DNA of 64,000 bases from JBCCGG01 sp039029395 (GTDB taxonomy: Bacteria; Pseudomonadota; Alphaproteobacteria; Kiloniellales; JAKSDN01), in contig JBCCGG010000008.1 of the NCBI GenBank assembly GCA_039029395.1, positions 89,592 to 153,591 on the forward strand, read 5' to 3'. The translations under genes were made by a program, and so were the position numbers. Under the pieces are notes generated by a model that had not been told where the DNA came from, made no database searches, and saw nothing but the letters and a program-made list of their open reading frames with translations. Each line of letters opens with the position of its first letter. Position 1 is the stretch's first letter. Positions 9,929 to 19,143 of this stretch are shown here, piece by piece.

Positions 9929-11374
9929 CTACCCCCGCCAGAACGACCGGGTGAACAGCACCAGCACCGTGAAGAGCTCCAGGCGGCCGAGCAGCATGCC
10001 GGCGGAGAGCAGCCACTTGGCCTCGTCGGGCAGCTCGGCGAAGGTGCCAGCCGGGCCGATGATGTCGCTGAGGCCCGGCCCCACGTTGGCGATCGCCGAG
10101 GCCGCGCCCGAGACCGAGGTGCGGAAATCCAGGCCGATGAATCCGAGTGCGCCGGCCAGCAGTGCGAAGGAGGTGATGAAGAGGAAGAAGAAGCCCATCA
10201 CAGAGGCGGCCGCGGCGTCGGGGATCGGCCGCCGGTTAAATTGGGCCACGAAAACGCCGTTCGGCTGGCTCAGGCGTTTGAGCTGCACCTTGGCGGTGGC
10301 GTAGAGCACCTGAAAGCGGAAGATCTTGATGCCGCAGGTGGTCGAGCCGGCGCAGCCGCCGACGAACATCAAGAGGAACAGCACGGTCAGCGCGAAGCCG
10401 CCCCACTGGCCGAAATCGGTGGTCGCGTAGCCGGTTCCGGTCATGATCGAGATCACGTTGAAGGTGCTGTAGCGCAGGGCCGGTATTGGCTCCATGAAGC
10501 CCTGGCGCCACAGCCAGATCGCGGTCAGCAAGATCGCGGCGGCCAGCACGCCGAAAAAGACCCGGACCTGACTGTCCCGGAATAGGTCGCCGATGTTGCC
10601 GCGCACCGCGCGCAGGTAGAGCACGAAGGGCAGGGAGCCGAGCACCATGAAGAGCGACATGCACCAGTCGATCGCCGGGCTGTTGAAATGGCCGACCGAG
10701 CCGTCGCGCGTCGAGAAGCCGCCGGTCGCGATCGAGGTCATAGCGTGGGCGACGGCGTCCAGCTTGCTCATGCCGAGCGCCCAGAGCACGATCGTCGCCA
10801 GCGCTGTCAAAAAGACATAGATGATCGAGATGCCGGCGGCGATCTGCGCTGCCCGGGGCAGCACCTTGTCGGCCTCGAAGGCCTCGACCCGGAACAGCTG
10901 CATGCCGCCGACCTGCAGCACCGGCAGGATCGCGATCGCCATGACGATGATGCCGATGCCGCCCAGCCACTGCAGGATCGCGCGCCACAGCAGAATGCCC
11001 GGCGGCGCCTGGTCTAGCCCGACGATCACCGTCGAGCCGGTCGTGGTGATGCCCGACATGGCTTCGAAGAAGGAGTCGGTCAGGCTCATCTTGAGCTCGG
11101 AGAAGACGAAGGGCAGGGCGCCGAAGACGACGATCACCAGCCACGCCAGGTTGGTCATGATGAAGGCCTGGCGCAGGGAGAAGCCGCCCCAGCCGGTCCG
11201 GCAGCTGATCACAAGGGCGCCGCCGATAAAGGCGGTGAGCGCGGCCGAGGCGAGGAAGATCTGCCATTCGCCGTGCCCGGCAACCAGGTCGACGGCGGCC
11301 GGGATCAGCATGGCCACGGCCAGGATGCCCAGCAGGACCCCGATTATGAAGGCAATAGGGCGCGGGTCGAACAT
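9929..11374 (-). CDS. trkH: Potassium uptake protein TrkH
   Basis: A 481-residue inner-membrane protein of the TrkH/KtrB family with the four repeated pore loops. Filter-like segments are GITTTGSTV, SIATGGFST, TGTGYATTDF and NVGPGLSD, each keeping the filter glycine; GGCAGSTTCGIKI precedes the last repeat. It forms the potassium-translocating channel that works with a cytosolic TrkA regulator, which is not in this window. The start lies 18 bases downstream of the folE stop, so both genes probably share a transcript. Confidence 0.92.
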   Translation of the reverse strand: MFDPRPIAFIIGVLLGILAVAMLIPAAVDLVAGHGEWQIFLASAALTAFIGGALVISCRTGWGGFSLRQAFIMTNLAWLVIVVFGALPFVFSELKMSLTDSFFEAMSGITTTGSTVIVGLDQAPPGILLWRAILQWLGGIGIIVMAIAILPVLQVGGMQLFRVEAFEADKVLPRAAQIAAGISIIYVFLTALATIVLWALGMSKLDAVAHAMTSIATGGFSTRDGSVGHFNSPAIDWCMSLFMVLGSLPFVLYLRAVRGNIGDLFRDSQVRVFFGVLAAAILLTAIWLWRQGFMEPIPALRYSTFNVISIMTGTGYATTDFGQWGGFALTVLFLLMFVGGCAGSTTCGIKIFRFQVLYATAKVQLKRLSQPNGVFVAQFNRRPIPDAAAASVMGFFFLFITSFALLAGALGFIGLDFRTSVSGAASAIANVGPGLSDIIGPAGTFAELPDEAKWLLSAGMLLGRLELFTVLVLFTRSFWRG

Positions 11375-11392
11375 GGCGCAGGAGCCGGTGGA

Positions 11393-12055
11393 TCAGACGC
11401 CGGCGCCGCCTCCGACGCCCGACGGCGATCCGATCAGGGCGAGGAACTCCCGGCGCGTCGGGGCGCCCGTGCGGAAGCGCCCCAGCATGCGGCTGGTGAC
11501 CATGGTGACGCCCGGCTTGTGGACGCCGCGCGTGGTCATGCACTGGTGGGTCGCCTCGATTACCACGGCCACGCCCTTGGGCTCGAGCACCTGGTTGATC
11601 GCGTTGGCGATCTGGGCAGTCAGCTTTTCCTGGATTTGCAGCCGCCGGGCGTAGGCGTCGATGACCCGCGCCAGCTTGCTGATCCCGACCACTCGCTTGT
11701 TCGGCAGGTAAGCGACGTGGGCCTTGCCGATGATCGGGGAGATGTGATGCTCGCAGTGGGATTCGAAGCGGATGTCGCGCAGCACCACCATCTCGTCGTA
11801 GCCGTCGATCTCCTCGAAGGTGCGCTGCAGCAGGTCGAGCGGGTCCTGGGTGTAGCCGGAAAAGTAGGTCTCGTAGGCCTTGACCACACGCTCCGGCGTG
11901 CCAGCCAAGCCCTCTCGGCTCGGGTTGTCGCCGGCCCAGCGAATCAGAAGCTCGACCGCTTGCTCCGCCTCTTCGCGGCTGGGCCGTCGGATCGTGGCTG
12001 CTGGCTTCGCGGCCTTGAGGTCGCCAATCTTTGCGATGGGACGGCTAGCGGTCAT
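11393..12055 (-). CDS. folE: GTP cyclohydrolase I (FolE)
   Basis: A 220-residue enzyme catalysing GTP to 7,8-dihydroneopterin triphosphate, the first step of tetrahydrofolate synthesis. The zinc ligands are visible: the cysteine and histidine in ESHCEHHISP and the second cysteine in ATHQCMTTRG. The active-site histidines are in the same segments. Length and motifs fit the canonical FolE-1 type. The N-terminal 30 residues are a variable extension. The order apaG, folE, trkH on one strand with short gaps suggests an operon. Confidence 0.95.
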   Translation of the reverse strand: MTASRPIAKIGDLKAAKPAATIRRPSREEAEQAVELLIRWAGDNPSREGLAGTPERVVKAYETYFSGYTQDPLDLLQRTFEEIDGYDEMVVLRDIRFESHCEHHISPIIGKAHVAYLPNKRVVGISKLARVIDAYARRLQIQEKLTAQIANAINQVLEPKGVAVVIEATHQCMTTRGVHKPGVTMVTSRMLGRFRTGAPTRREFLALIGSPSGVGGGAGV

Positions 12056-12095
12056 GGTCTTGGCCCTTCAAAGAAACCTGTGGTGCCTGCCGGCG

Positions 12096-12488
12096 TCAAT
12101 GCAAGTGTATCTCTTGGTAGGGGCTATCGAGGGAGAACGCGGGGATCTCCACATCGAATCGCTCACCGGAGTTGCTGGCCATGCCGTAGCTGCCGACCAT
12201 GATCCCCGAGGGGGTCGGCAGGGGCGTGCCGCTCGTGTACTCGAAGCTCTCGCCTGGCGGTAGGTGTGGCTGCTCGCCGACCACGCCGGCGCTGCGCACC
12301 TCTTGAAGCCGGCCCATGCTATCGGTGATCTTCCAATGGCGGGTCAGCAGTTGGACGCTCTCGCTGCCAAGGTTCTCGATCACCACGTGATAGGCCCAGA
12401 CATAGTGATCATCGCTCGGCGAGGACTGGTCTTCCAGATAGGCTGGCTTGACCGTCACGCGGATCTCCCGGGTTGTTGCGCTATACAT
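12096..12488 (-). CDS. apaG: ApaG protein (Co2+/Mg2+ efflux-associated, FN3-like fold)
   Basis: A 130-residue ApaG protein, matching the family's usual 125-130 residues. The start at 12488 is preceded by AGGAGG nine bases upstream; upstream in-frame starts would add an unrelated 38-residue tail. The motif HWKITDSMGRLQEVRSAGVV and the later GESFEYTSGTPLPTPSG are family hallmarks. ApaG is a small cytosolic beta-sandwich protein linked to Co2+ resistance and Mg2+ homeostasis; its mechanism is unclear. It is 40 bases upstream of folE on the same strand. Confidence 0.92.
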   Translation of the reverse strand: MYSATTREIRVTVKPAYLEDQSSPSDDHYVWAYHVVIENLGSESVQLLTRHWKITDSMGRLQEVRSAGVVGEQPHLPPGESFEYTSGTPLPTPSGIMVGSYGMASNSGERFDVEIPAFSLDSPYQEIHLH

Positions 12489-12584
12489 GCTCGGCCACCT
12501 CCTGCCGCTTCTTATGTTTTGGCTCTGTGGCGTCCATTCTACGCCTTCGACCCGGTCTTGTCCAAAGGCGGCCCCCATAGACGA

Positions 12585-12614
12585 GAACGGCGCCGCTAGC
12601 AAGCGGCGCCGTTC
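12585..12614 (-). terminator. GC-rich hairpin after the OmpA-like lipoprotein gene
   Basis: GAACGGCGCCGCT (12585-12597) and its exact complement (12602-12614) form a 13-base-pair stem with the loop AGCA. It begins 22 bases past the stop of the OmpA-like gene. No T-run follows on either strand, but the stem is strong enough to pause polymerase, and it separates this gene from apaG. Confidence 0.6.
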
Positions 12615-12635
12615 CCAAACAACGATAGGACGAAG

Positions 12636-13496
12636 TTACTGGAGCAGGATAACCGCTCGGCGGTTGGCCTGTTCGCGGACCTGGTCGGCCGTCGGCACGG
12701 CCAGATCGTTCTCGCCCCGTCCGGCCACCGTGACATTGCCCTCGGGCACGCCGGCCGCAACCAGAGCGTCCTTGACCGACTGAGCGCGGCGCAGGGACAG
12801 CTTCAAGTTATACTCCGGCGTACCGACCGTGTCGGTGTAGCCGGTAACGGCGAACTCCTGGAAGCCAGTCTCGAGCGCTACGGCCACGGAGTCGGCGATC
12901 ACCTGGAGCGCCGCTGGCGTCAGATCCGCCTTATCGAAGGCGAAGAAGATCAGGAAGCTCTCAGGCGTGGCCGCTGGTACGGGTTCCGGCGGAGCCGGAG
13001 CCTCGACCTTCGGCGCCATCTCGGCCTCGAGCATGGACAGCGCCGCATAGAACTGATCGCGGCAGGCTGCGATATGGTCGAGCTGCCAGTTCTCCTCCTG
13101 CTGCTCGATCCAGCAGTCGAAGCGGCCCTGGGCGCGCGCCGCGGTGGCGGGCACCTTGGTGCGGGCTGAAGCGTCCAGCAGAGTGACTAGGCGGGCGCGC
13201 GCGTCGGTCATCTCGCCGACCCGGGCTTCCGGCAGCGGCCAATCGGAGACGACCTCAGGCTCGACCACCTCGCCACCAGCAGCCCGCAGGCCCTTCTTGG
13301 CGAAGTAGCCGGCATGCTCCCAGTCATACATTTCGTCGGCTTCGAAGGTAGTGATCTCGCGGTATTCCTCGGTCAAAGCCTTGGTAAAGGCGGTGCCGGT
13401 GCCTTCCGCCGATCGCATGTGCTCGATATCCTTGCCGACGCAACCGCTTAGCAGGCCGATCGCGGCGACAACCCATACAAATTTCAAACGACCCAT
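12636..13496 (-). CDS. OmpA-family outer-membrane lipoprotein
   Basis: A 286-residue lipoprotein. The start at 13496 has AGGAGG five bases upstream. A signal peptide ends in the lipobox LLSGC with the lipidated cysteine at about residue 19. A unique central region of about 150 residues is followed by a proline-rich linker and a C-terminal OmpA/Pal peptidoglycan-binding domain (FFAFDKADLTPAA, then VTGYTDTVG and LSLRRAQSV). It should anchor the outer membrane to peptidoglycan. The central region is not one I recognise. Confidence 0.88.
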   Translation of the reverse strand: MGRLKFVWVVAAIGLLSGCVGKDIEHMRSAEGTGTAFTKALTEEYREITTFEADEMYDWEHAGYFAKKGLRAAGGEVVEPEVVSDWPLPEARVGEMTDARARLVTLLDASARTKVPATAARAQGRFDCWIEQQEENWQLDHIAACRDQFYAALSMLEAEMAPKVEAPAPPEPVPAATPESFLIFFAFDKADLTPAALQVIADSVAVALETGFQEFAVTGYTDTVGTPEYNLKLSLRRAQSVKDALVAAGVPEGNVTVAGRGENDLAVPTADQVREQANRRAVILLQ

Positions 13497-13800
13497 TGCC
13501 TCCTCCTTTGGGTAAGCAAAACTCGTGATGTGCCCCAACGGGGTGAGCGGCTTCAATCGGTTTTGATTAAATCAATCCCCTGGAAGATCCAGCCCCCCTT
13601 TTAGCTCTTCGGCAGTCTATTGGCGCTGTGACGGCTTGTCAAAACCCAACCAGCACAAAAACTTGCGGAAATTGCAATAAGTTGGGACCAGAAGCATCGC
13701 CAAGCGCCAGCTTGTGATTGTAAAGCGGTCATCAAAGCCGCTTTGGCTTGCCTGCTTGGCCGAAAGTTCCTAGGTTGGGCCGTCAAGCGAGGCGGGACCC
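13497..13800. other. Intergenic region between the OmpA-like lipoprotein gene and tRNA-Gly
   Basis: These 304 bases hold no supported gene. They include the ribosome-binding site and presumably the promoter of the reverse-strand lipoprotein gene, and the promoter of the tRNA. A perfect dyad TTGATT-A-AATCAA at 13563-13575 resembles an FNR/FixK box but its spacing is one base short. It could be an operator for the lipoprotein gene. Confidence 0.5.
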
Positions 13801-13874
13801 GCGGGTGTAGCTCAATGGCAGAGCAGAAGCTTCCCAAGCTTACGACGGGGGTTCGATTCCCCTCACCCGCTCCA
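13801..13874 (+). tRNA. tRNA-Gly(CCC)
   Basis: A complete 74-base tRNA with CCA encoded. The acceptor stem GCGGGTG pairs with CACCCGC. The D-arm contains AGCTCAATGGCAGAGC, the anticodon loop is TTCCCAA giving anticodon CCC, and the T-arm is GGGGGTTCGATTCCCCT. It reads glycine GGG codons. It stands alone, 27 bases before a transporter gene, and nothing in the sequence suggests use as an integration site. Confidence 0.95.
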
Positions 13875-13901
13875 GTCCGGGACGCGGACTGACCCACGCC
13901 C

Positions 13902-14837
13902 ATGGCATTTTCGATGATCGGACGCCTGTTGGCCCTGCTGGTGCGCCACGGGCCCCTGGTATTGGCGCTCGGGATCGCCTTGAGCGTCCTGGTACCCGCC
14001 CTGGCCACCTTTCTAGGCCCGGCGCTCGGGCCGTTCATCGCGCTTTTGATGCTCGTGGCCTTGCTGCGCCTGGACCCTGGCGAACTGGTCGCCCTGGCGC
14101 GCCGGCCTCTGGTGCCGGGCCTTGCCTTGGTGATTTTGCTGCTCGGCGCGCCGATGATTGTCTGGCTTGTGGTCGGACTCTTGGACCTGCCGGCGCCGCT
14201 CGCCCAGGCGATGGTGCTCAACGGCGCCGCGCCGGTGCTCATGAGCTCGGCGGCGCTCGCCCAGATGATCGGCTTGAACGCGGCGCTGTCGATTGGAATG
14301 ATTGTCGGTAGCACACTGCTGCTGCCGCTGACCCTACCTCTGGTGATGATCGGGGTGCTCGATTTGGGCATCGATCTGGACCATGGGGCCTTCGCGGGTC
14401 GCTTTTTTCTATACATTGTCGTGCCCTTTGTTGCCGCCTGGTTGCTGCGCCGGCACTTTGGCGCGGACGCCTTCATAGAGCGACGGTCCACCCTGGACGG
14501 GCTCGGCGTGATTTTCGTCGTTCTGGCCGGCATTGCCCTGATGGATGGTGTCACCGCCCGGCTGCTCGCCACGCCGGCCACGGTCGCCCTCTATCTGGGG
14601 GCCGCCACGGTCTTCAACGGCCTGTTCCAAGTGTTGGGCGCCCTGCTCTTCTCGCCCTTGGGACGGCACCGCGCCCTGGGCCTGGCGCTGTGCCTCGGCA
14701 ACCGCAACATGGGGCTGGTCTTGGTGCTGACCGGCGGGCTACTGGGCGCCGAATTCGCGCTCTATGTCGCCATGGCCCAGATTCCCATGTACCTCATGCC
14801 GGCAATCGTAAAGCCAATCTATGGTCGGTACTTGTAG
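13902..14837 (+). CDS. Bile acid:sodium symporter (BASS)-like membrane transporter
   Basis: A 311-residue membrane protein with about nine to ten hydrophobic segments. Features of the BASS/SBF fold include a polar break in a central helix (LNGAAPVLMSSAALAQMIG) and the GNRNMGLVL segment in the second half, where the family has its crossover motif. Such proteins import organic anions with sodium. The substrate cannot be inferred; pyruvate carboxylase follows on the same strand but their connection is unproven. An auxin-efflux-carrier-type fold is an alternative. Confidence 0.6.
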   Translation: MAFSMIGRLLALLVRHGPLVLALGIALSVLVPALATFLGPALGPFIALLMLVALLRLDPGELVALARRPLVPGLALVILLLGAPMIVWLVVGLLDLPAPLAQAMVLNGAAPVLMSSAALAQMIGLNAALSIGMIVGSTLLLPLTLPLVMIGVLDLGIDLDHGAFAGRFFLYIVVPFVAAWLLRRHFGADAFIERRSTLDGLGVIFVVLAGIALMDGVTARLLATPATVALYLGAATVFNGLFQVLGALLFSPLGRHRALGLALCLGNRNMGLVLVLTGGLLGAEFALYVAMAQIPMYLMPAIVKPIYGRYL

Positions 14838-14891
14838 GCCCCGACGCGAGCCGATATGACAACGGTACATTCAGGGGGAGGCGTGGGGGCC

Positions 14892-17800
14892 ATGGCGGGA
14901 TTCCACAAAATTTTGGTGGCCAACCGCAGCGAGATCGCGATTCGCGTGATGCGGGCAGCGAGCGAGCTGGGCATTCGCACGGTGGCGGTCTACTCCCACG
15001 AGGACCGTTTCGCCCTGCACCGCTTCAAGGCCGACGAGAGCTACCTGATCGGCCAGGGCATGGAGCCGGTACAGGCCTATTTGGCGATCGACGAGGTGAT
15101 CCGGGTTGCCAAGCAGGCGAAGGTCGACGCGATCCACCCGGGCTACGGCTTTTTGTCGGAGAACCCCGAGCTGGCCGAGGCCTGCGCCGCCGCCAAGATC
15201 ACCTTCATCGGCCCTCGGCCCAAGGTCATGCGCCAGCTCGGCAGCAAGGTCGAAGCCCGCAACATCGCCGAAAGCGCCGGCCTTTCGGTCATGCCGGCGA
15301 GCGGCGTGCTGCCCCACGACGAGCCTGAGGTGGCGCGCATCGCCGAGGCCATCGGCTACCCCCTGATGCTCAAGGCGAGCTGGGGCGGCGGCGGCCGGGG
15401 CATGCGGACCATCGCCGGCCCCGATGAGCTGGCCGAGCAGGTCGCGGTCGGCCGGCGCGAGGCCAAGTCGGCGTTCGGCAGCGACGAGGTGTTCCTGGAA
15501 AAGCGCGTGGTGCGCGCGCGCCACGTGGAGGTGCAGATCCTAGGCGATCAGGCGGGCACCGTGGTCCACCTCTTCGAGCGTGACTGCTCCATGCAGCGGC
15601 GCAATCAGAAAGTGGTGGAGCGCGCGCCGGCGCCCTATCTGGACGAAGCCAAGCGCCGGGCGCTTTGCGAGTCCGGCGCGGCGCTGGGCCGGGCGGTCGG
15701 CTACACCGGCGCCGGTACGGTCGAGTACCTTTACGACCTGGACAGCGGATCGTTCTACTTCATCGAGGTCAATCCGCGCATCCAGGTGGAGCACACGGTC
15801 ACCGAGGAGGTCACCGGGGTCGACCTGGTCAAGGCTCAGATCCGTATCGCCGGCGGCGCCAAGATCGGCACGCCGGAGAGCGGGGTGCCGGCCCAGGAGG
15901 CGATCCAGCTCAACGGCAACGCCCTGCAATGCCGCATCACCACCGAGGACCCCCAGAACAAGTTCATTCCCGACTATGGCCGGATCACCGCCTACCGGGG
16001 CGCGACCGGGTTCGGTATCCGCCTGGACGGCGGCACGGCCTATTCCGGGGCGCTTATCACGCCGTTCTACGACTCCCTCCTGGAGAAGCTGACGTCCTGG
16101 GCGCCGACCGCAGAAGAGGCGATCGACCGCACCCACCGGGCCCTGCGCGAGTTCCGTATCCGCGGCGTGGCGACCAACCTGCGCTTTCTGGAGGCGCTGA
16201 TCAGCCACCCCAAGTTCCGCCACGGCGACTACACGACGCGGTTCATCGACGAGACGCCCGAGCTCTTCAACTTCGCCCTGCGCAAGGACCGGGCGACCCG
16301 GCTGCTCAGCTTCGTCGGCGAGGTCATGGTCAACGGCAATCCGGAGGTCGAGGGCCGGGTCAATCCGGGCCAGGTGCCCGAGCCCGAGCTGCCCAAGCTG
16401 AGCGCCGACGCGCCGGCGCCGGGCAGCCGCCAGCGCCTGGCCGAGCTCGGGCCAGAGGGCTTCGCCGCCTGGATGCGCGACCAGAAGCAGCTTCTGATCA
16501 CCGACACCACCCTGCGCGATGCCCACCAGTCCCTGCTCGCGACCCGCTTCCGCAGCTACGACATGGTCCAGGTGGCGCCTCACTACGCCCAGCTCCTGCC
16601 CGAGCTTCTGTCTCTCGAGTGCTGGGGCGGGGCGACCTTCGACGTCGCCTTGCGCTTCCTCAAGGAGGATCCTTGGGAGCGTTTGGCCGCGCTTAGCGAG
16701 GCGGTGCCCAACATCCTGCTGCAGATGCTGTTCCGGGGCGCCAACGGGGTCGGCTACAAGAACTATCCGGACAACGCCGTGCGCTTCTTCGTCGAGCAGG
16801 CGGCCGACGCCGGGGTCGACCTCTTCCGGGTCTTCGACTCGCTCAATTGGGTCGAGAACATGCGGGTCTCCATGGACGCGGTGCTCGAGAGCGGCAAGCT
16901 GCTGGAGGCGGCGATCTGCTACACCGGCGATCTCAGCGCGCCGGACCCGGGCAAGTATGACCTTGAGTATTACGTCGAGCTGGCCAAGCAGCTTGAGGCC
17001 GCGGGCGCCCACATCCTCAGCATCAAGGACATGGCGGGGCTCTGCAAACCGGCCGCCGCGCGCACCCTGGTGAGTACCTTGAAGCAGGAGATCGGCCTGC
17101 CGATCCACTTCCACATTCACGACACCAGCGGCATCGCCGCCGCCACCCTTCTGGCCGCCGCCGATGCGGGAGTCGACGCGGTCGACGGCGCGCTTGATTC
17201 CATGAGCGGCCTGACCTCCCAGCCCAATTTGGGCTCCATGGTCGAAGCCCTGCGCGGCCAGCCCCGGGACACCGGCCTGGACGGCGACGCGCTTCGCACC
17301 CTGGACACCTATTGGGAGGCGGTGCGCCGCCAATACCTCGCCTTCGAGAGCGACATGCGCGCCGGCACCGCTGGAGTCTACGCCCACGGCATGCCCGGCG
17401 GACAGTATACGAACCTGCGCGAGCAGGCCCGCGGGCTCGGCCTGGAGCACCATTGGCCCGACGTCTGCAAGGCCTATGCCCAGGTCAACCAGCTGTTCGG
17501 CGACATCATCAAGGTGACCCCGACCTCCAAGGTGGTCGGCGACATGGCGCTCTTCATGGTCACCAACGACCTGAGCCCCGAGGCGGTCGCGGACCCCGAA
17601 CGGGACGTCGCCTTCCCCCAATCGGTCGTCGAGCTGTTCCGCGGCGAGATGGGCCAGCCGCCGGGCGGCTTTCCGTCGGCGCTGCAGCAGAAGATCCTCA
17701 AGGGCGAGACGCCGATCACCGAGCGTCCGGGCGCGATCCTGCCGCCGGTCGACCTGGAGGCCGAGCGCACGGAGCTGGAGCGCAAGCTGCGCCGCAAGGC

Positions 17801-18338
17801 GAGCGATCGGGATCTTGCCGCCTACCTCATGTATCCGGGCGTGTTCCTGGACTACGCCAAGCACCGGCGTCAGAACGGCCCGGTCCACGTATTGCCGACC
17901 CCGGCCTTCTTCTACGGCTTGGTCCGGGGCCAAGAGGCGGCGATCCACATCGAGCCAGGCAAGACCCTCATCGTCACCTATCTGGCGACCAGCGAAGCGG
18001 ACGACACCGGCCACCGAACGATCTTCTTTGAGCTCAACGGGCAGCCGCGCAACGTCAAGGTGCTCGACAAGGCCTTGGCGGCGACCGCCCAGGCCCACCG
18101 CAAGGCCGACGAGGGCGAGCCGGGCCAGGTGGGCGCACCCATGCCCGGCTTGATCGTCAGCGTCTCGGTCGCCGAGGGCCAGAAAGTCGAGCGAGGCGAG
18201 CGGCTCTTCACCATCGAGGCCATGAAGATGGAGACCGCGGTCTACTCCGAGGTCGCCGGCACGGTCGCCGAGATCGTGCTCTCGGTCGGCACAAGGGTCG
18301 AGCCCCACGACCTGGTGGTCGTGGTGACGCCGGGGTAG
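14892..18338 (+). CDS. pyc: Pyruvate carboxylase
   Basis: A 1148-residue single-chain pyruvate carboxylase, the usual length. Domains run as follows: biotin carboxylase at about 1-450 (glycine-rich ATP loop KASWGGGGRGM, then EVNPRIQVEHTVTEE), carboxyltransferase at about 475-1000 (TDTTLRDAHQSLLATR and SIKDMAGLCKP), and the biotinyl domain at the end with EAMKMET carrying the biotinylated lysine. It converts pyruvate and bicarbonate to oxaloacetate with ATP. I start at 14892, downstream of a GGGGAGG site, rather than 12 codons earlier. Antisense frames opposite it are codon-bias shadows. Confidence 0.96.
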   Translation: MAGFHKILVANRSEIAIRVMRAASELGIRTVAVYSHEDRFALHRFKADESYLIGQGMEPVQAYLAIDEVIRVAKQAKVDAIHPGYGFLSENPELAEACAAAKITFIGPRPKVMRQLGSKVEARNIAESAGLSVMPASGVLPHDEPEVARIAEAIGYPLMLKASWGGGGRGMRTIAGPDELAEQVAVGRREAKSAFGSDEVFLEKRVVRARHVEVQILGDQAGTVVHLFERDCSMQRRNQKVVERAPAPYLDEAKRRALCESGAALGRAVGYTGAGTVEYLYDLDSGSFYFIEVNPRIQVEHTVTEEVTGVDLVKAQIRIAGGAKIGTPESGVPAQEAIQLNGNALQCRITTEDPQNKFIPDYGRITAYRGATGFGIRLDGGTAYSGALITPFYDSLLEKLTSWAPTAEEAIDRTHRALREFRIRGVATNLRFLEALISHPKFRHGDYTTRFIDETPELFNFALRKDRATRLLSFVGEVMVNGNPEVEGRVNPGQVPEPELPKLSADAPAPGSRQRLAELGPEGFAAWMRDQKQLLITDTTLRDAHQSLLATRFRSYDMVQVAPHYAQLLPELLSLECWGGATFDVALRFLKEDPWERLAALSEAVPNILLQMLFRGANGVGYKNYPDNAVRFFVEQAADAGVDLFRVFDSLNWVENMRVSMDAVLESGKLLEAAICYTGDLSAPDPGKYDLEYYVELAKQLEAAGAHILSIKDMAGLCKPAAARTLVSTLKQEIGLPIHFHIHDTSGIAAATLLAAADAGVDAVDGALDSMSGLTSQPNLGSMVEALRGQPRDTGLDGDALRTLDTYWEAVRRQYLAFESDMRAGTAGVYAHGMPGGQYTNLREQARGLGLEHHWPDVCKAYAQVNQLFGDIIKVTPTSKVVGDMALFMVTNDLSPEAVADPERDVAFPQSVVELFRGEMGQPPGGFPSALQQKILKGETPITERPGAILPPVDLEAERTELERKLRRKASDRDLAAYLMYPGVFLDYAKHRRQNGPVHVLPTPAFFYGLVRGQEAAIHIEPGKTLIVTYLATSEADDTGHRTIFFELNGQPRNVKVLDKALAATAQAHRKADEGEPGQVGAPMPGLIVSVSVAEGQKVERGERLFTIEAMKMETAVYSEVAGTVAEIVLSVGTRVEPHDLVVVVTPG

Positions 18339-18345
18339 GCCGAGG

Positions 18346-19143
18346 TCAATTTTCTTCTAGAAACCGCGCGACTTTTTCGTTCACTCGCGCGGGAAACTCC
18401 CAAAGTGGGAAGCCACCGGCCTCTGGCACGCGCCACCGGCGGCAGTTGGGCAGCAGAGCCTCCAGCGCGTCGGCGGCTTGGACGAAATCGGCCATGTCGT
18501 GTTCGCCGTTCATCATCAGGACCTGCGTGTTGAGCTGAGCCAGCGCACCGTCGATCGGCGCAAGCGGGCGGCTGGCCAACCCGCTATCGAGCCACGGGGC
18601 GCCCTGGAAATCGGCGATGATCGCCTGCTGCTCTTCGGCGCGGCAGGTCTCGGGGCGGGCCCTCATGACGGCGAACCAGCCACCCTCGTCCCACCAGAGG
18701 CGGCGGGCGGTGGCGATCCCCTCGGTCTGGGCGGTCTCGGCAACGCGCGCCAGCATCTGCCCGACCGCTGGCAGGGGGCGGCCCGGGAAGACCGGGGCCT
18801 CGAGCACCAGGGCGCTGAACAGCTGCGGCTTACGACAGGCAAGCAAAAGGCCGGCGGCCGCGCCCAGGTGGGTGCCCCAGAAATGGGCCTGCGCGATACC
18901 CACCTCGGCGAGGGCGCCTTCCAGGCTGTCGGCGTATTCGCTCACCCCATAGGGCCCAGCCATGTCGGTGGATAAACCGTGGCCTGGCAGATCGATCAGG
19001 ATCAGCCGATAGCGCGCTCGGAAGGCTGCAACCTGGGCCGAGAACAGCCGTCTGTCTTGAGACACGCCGTGTGCCAGGACAATCCAGGGGGCATCGGTTG
19101 CGGCGTCGTTCAGGGTCTCGAAGCGGGCAGCGCCGCTGGTCAT
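18346..19143 (-). CDS. Alpha/beta-hydrolase fold protein lacking the nucleophile and catalytic histidine
   Basis: A 265-residue alpha/beta-hydrolase fold protein with the oxyanion segment LAHGVSQD and the DLPGHG strand. The nucleophile elbow, normally G-x-S-x-G, reads G-T-H-L-G with histidine H92 in place of serine. Near the C-terminus the usual G-H before FP is G-G (G244), so the catalytic histidine is also missing. Only the acid segment EHDMADF remains. It is probably not a classical hydrolase and may act as a binding or scaffold protein. Its ATG overlaps the stop of the SelA-like enzyme (ATGA), so both are coupled. A genuine enzyme with a rebuilt site cannot be ruled out. Confidence 0.75.
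   Translation of the reverse strand: MTSGAARFETLNDAATDAPWIVLAHGVSQDRRLFSAQVAAFRARYRLILIDLPGHGLSTDMAGPYGVSEYADSLEGALAEVGIAQAHFWGTHLGAAAGLLLACRKPQLFSALVLEAPVFPGRPLPAVGQMLARVAETAQTEGIATARRLWWDEGGWFAVMRARPETCRAEEQQAIIADFQGAPWLDSGLASRPLAPIDGALAQLNTQVLMMNGEHDMADFVQAADALEALLPNCRRWRVPEAGGFPLWEFPARVNEKVARFLEEN

Noticed and set aside
13563..13575. FNR/FixK box before the OmpA-like lipoprotein gene
   Set aside because: The dyad is TTGAT-N3-ATCAA; the FNR family needs four central bases. It is only noted as a palindrome.
13801..13874. tRNA-Gly as an integration site
   Set aside because: No integrase or duplicated 3' end lies next to it; the phage island is 14 kb away.
15540..18308. Long antisense frame opposite pyruvate carboxylase
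   Set aside because: It is a codon-bias shadow without a ribosome-binding site or recognisable domain, opposite a well-identified gene.
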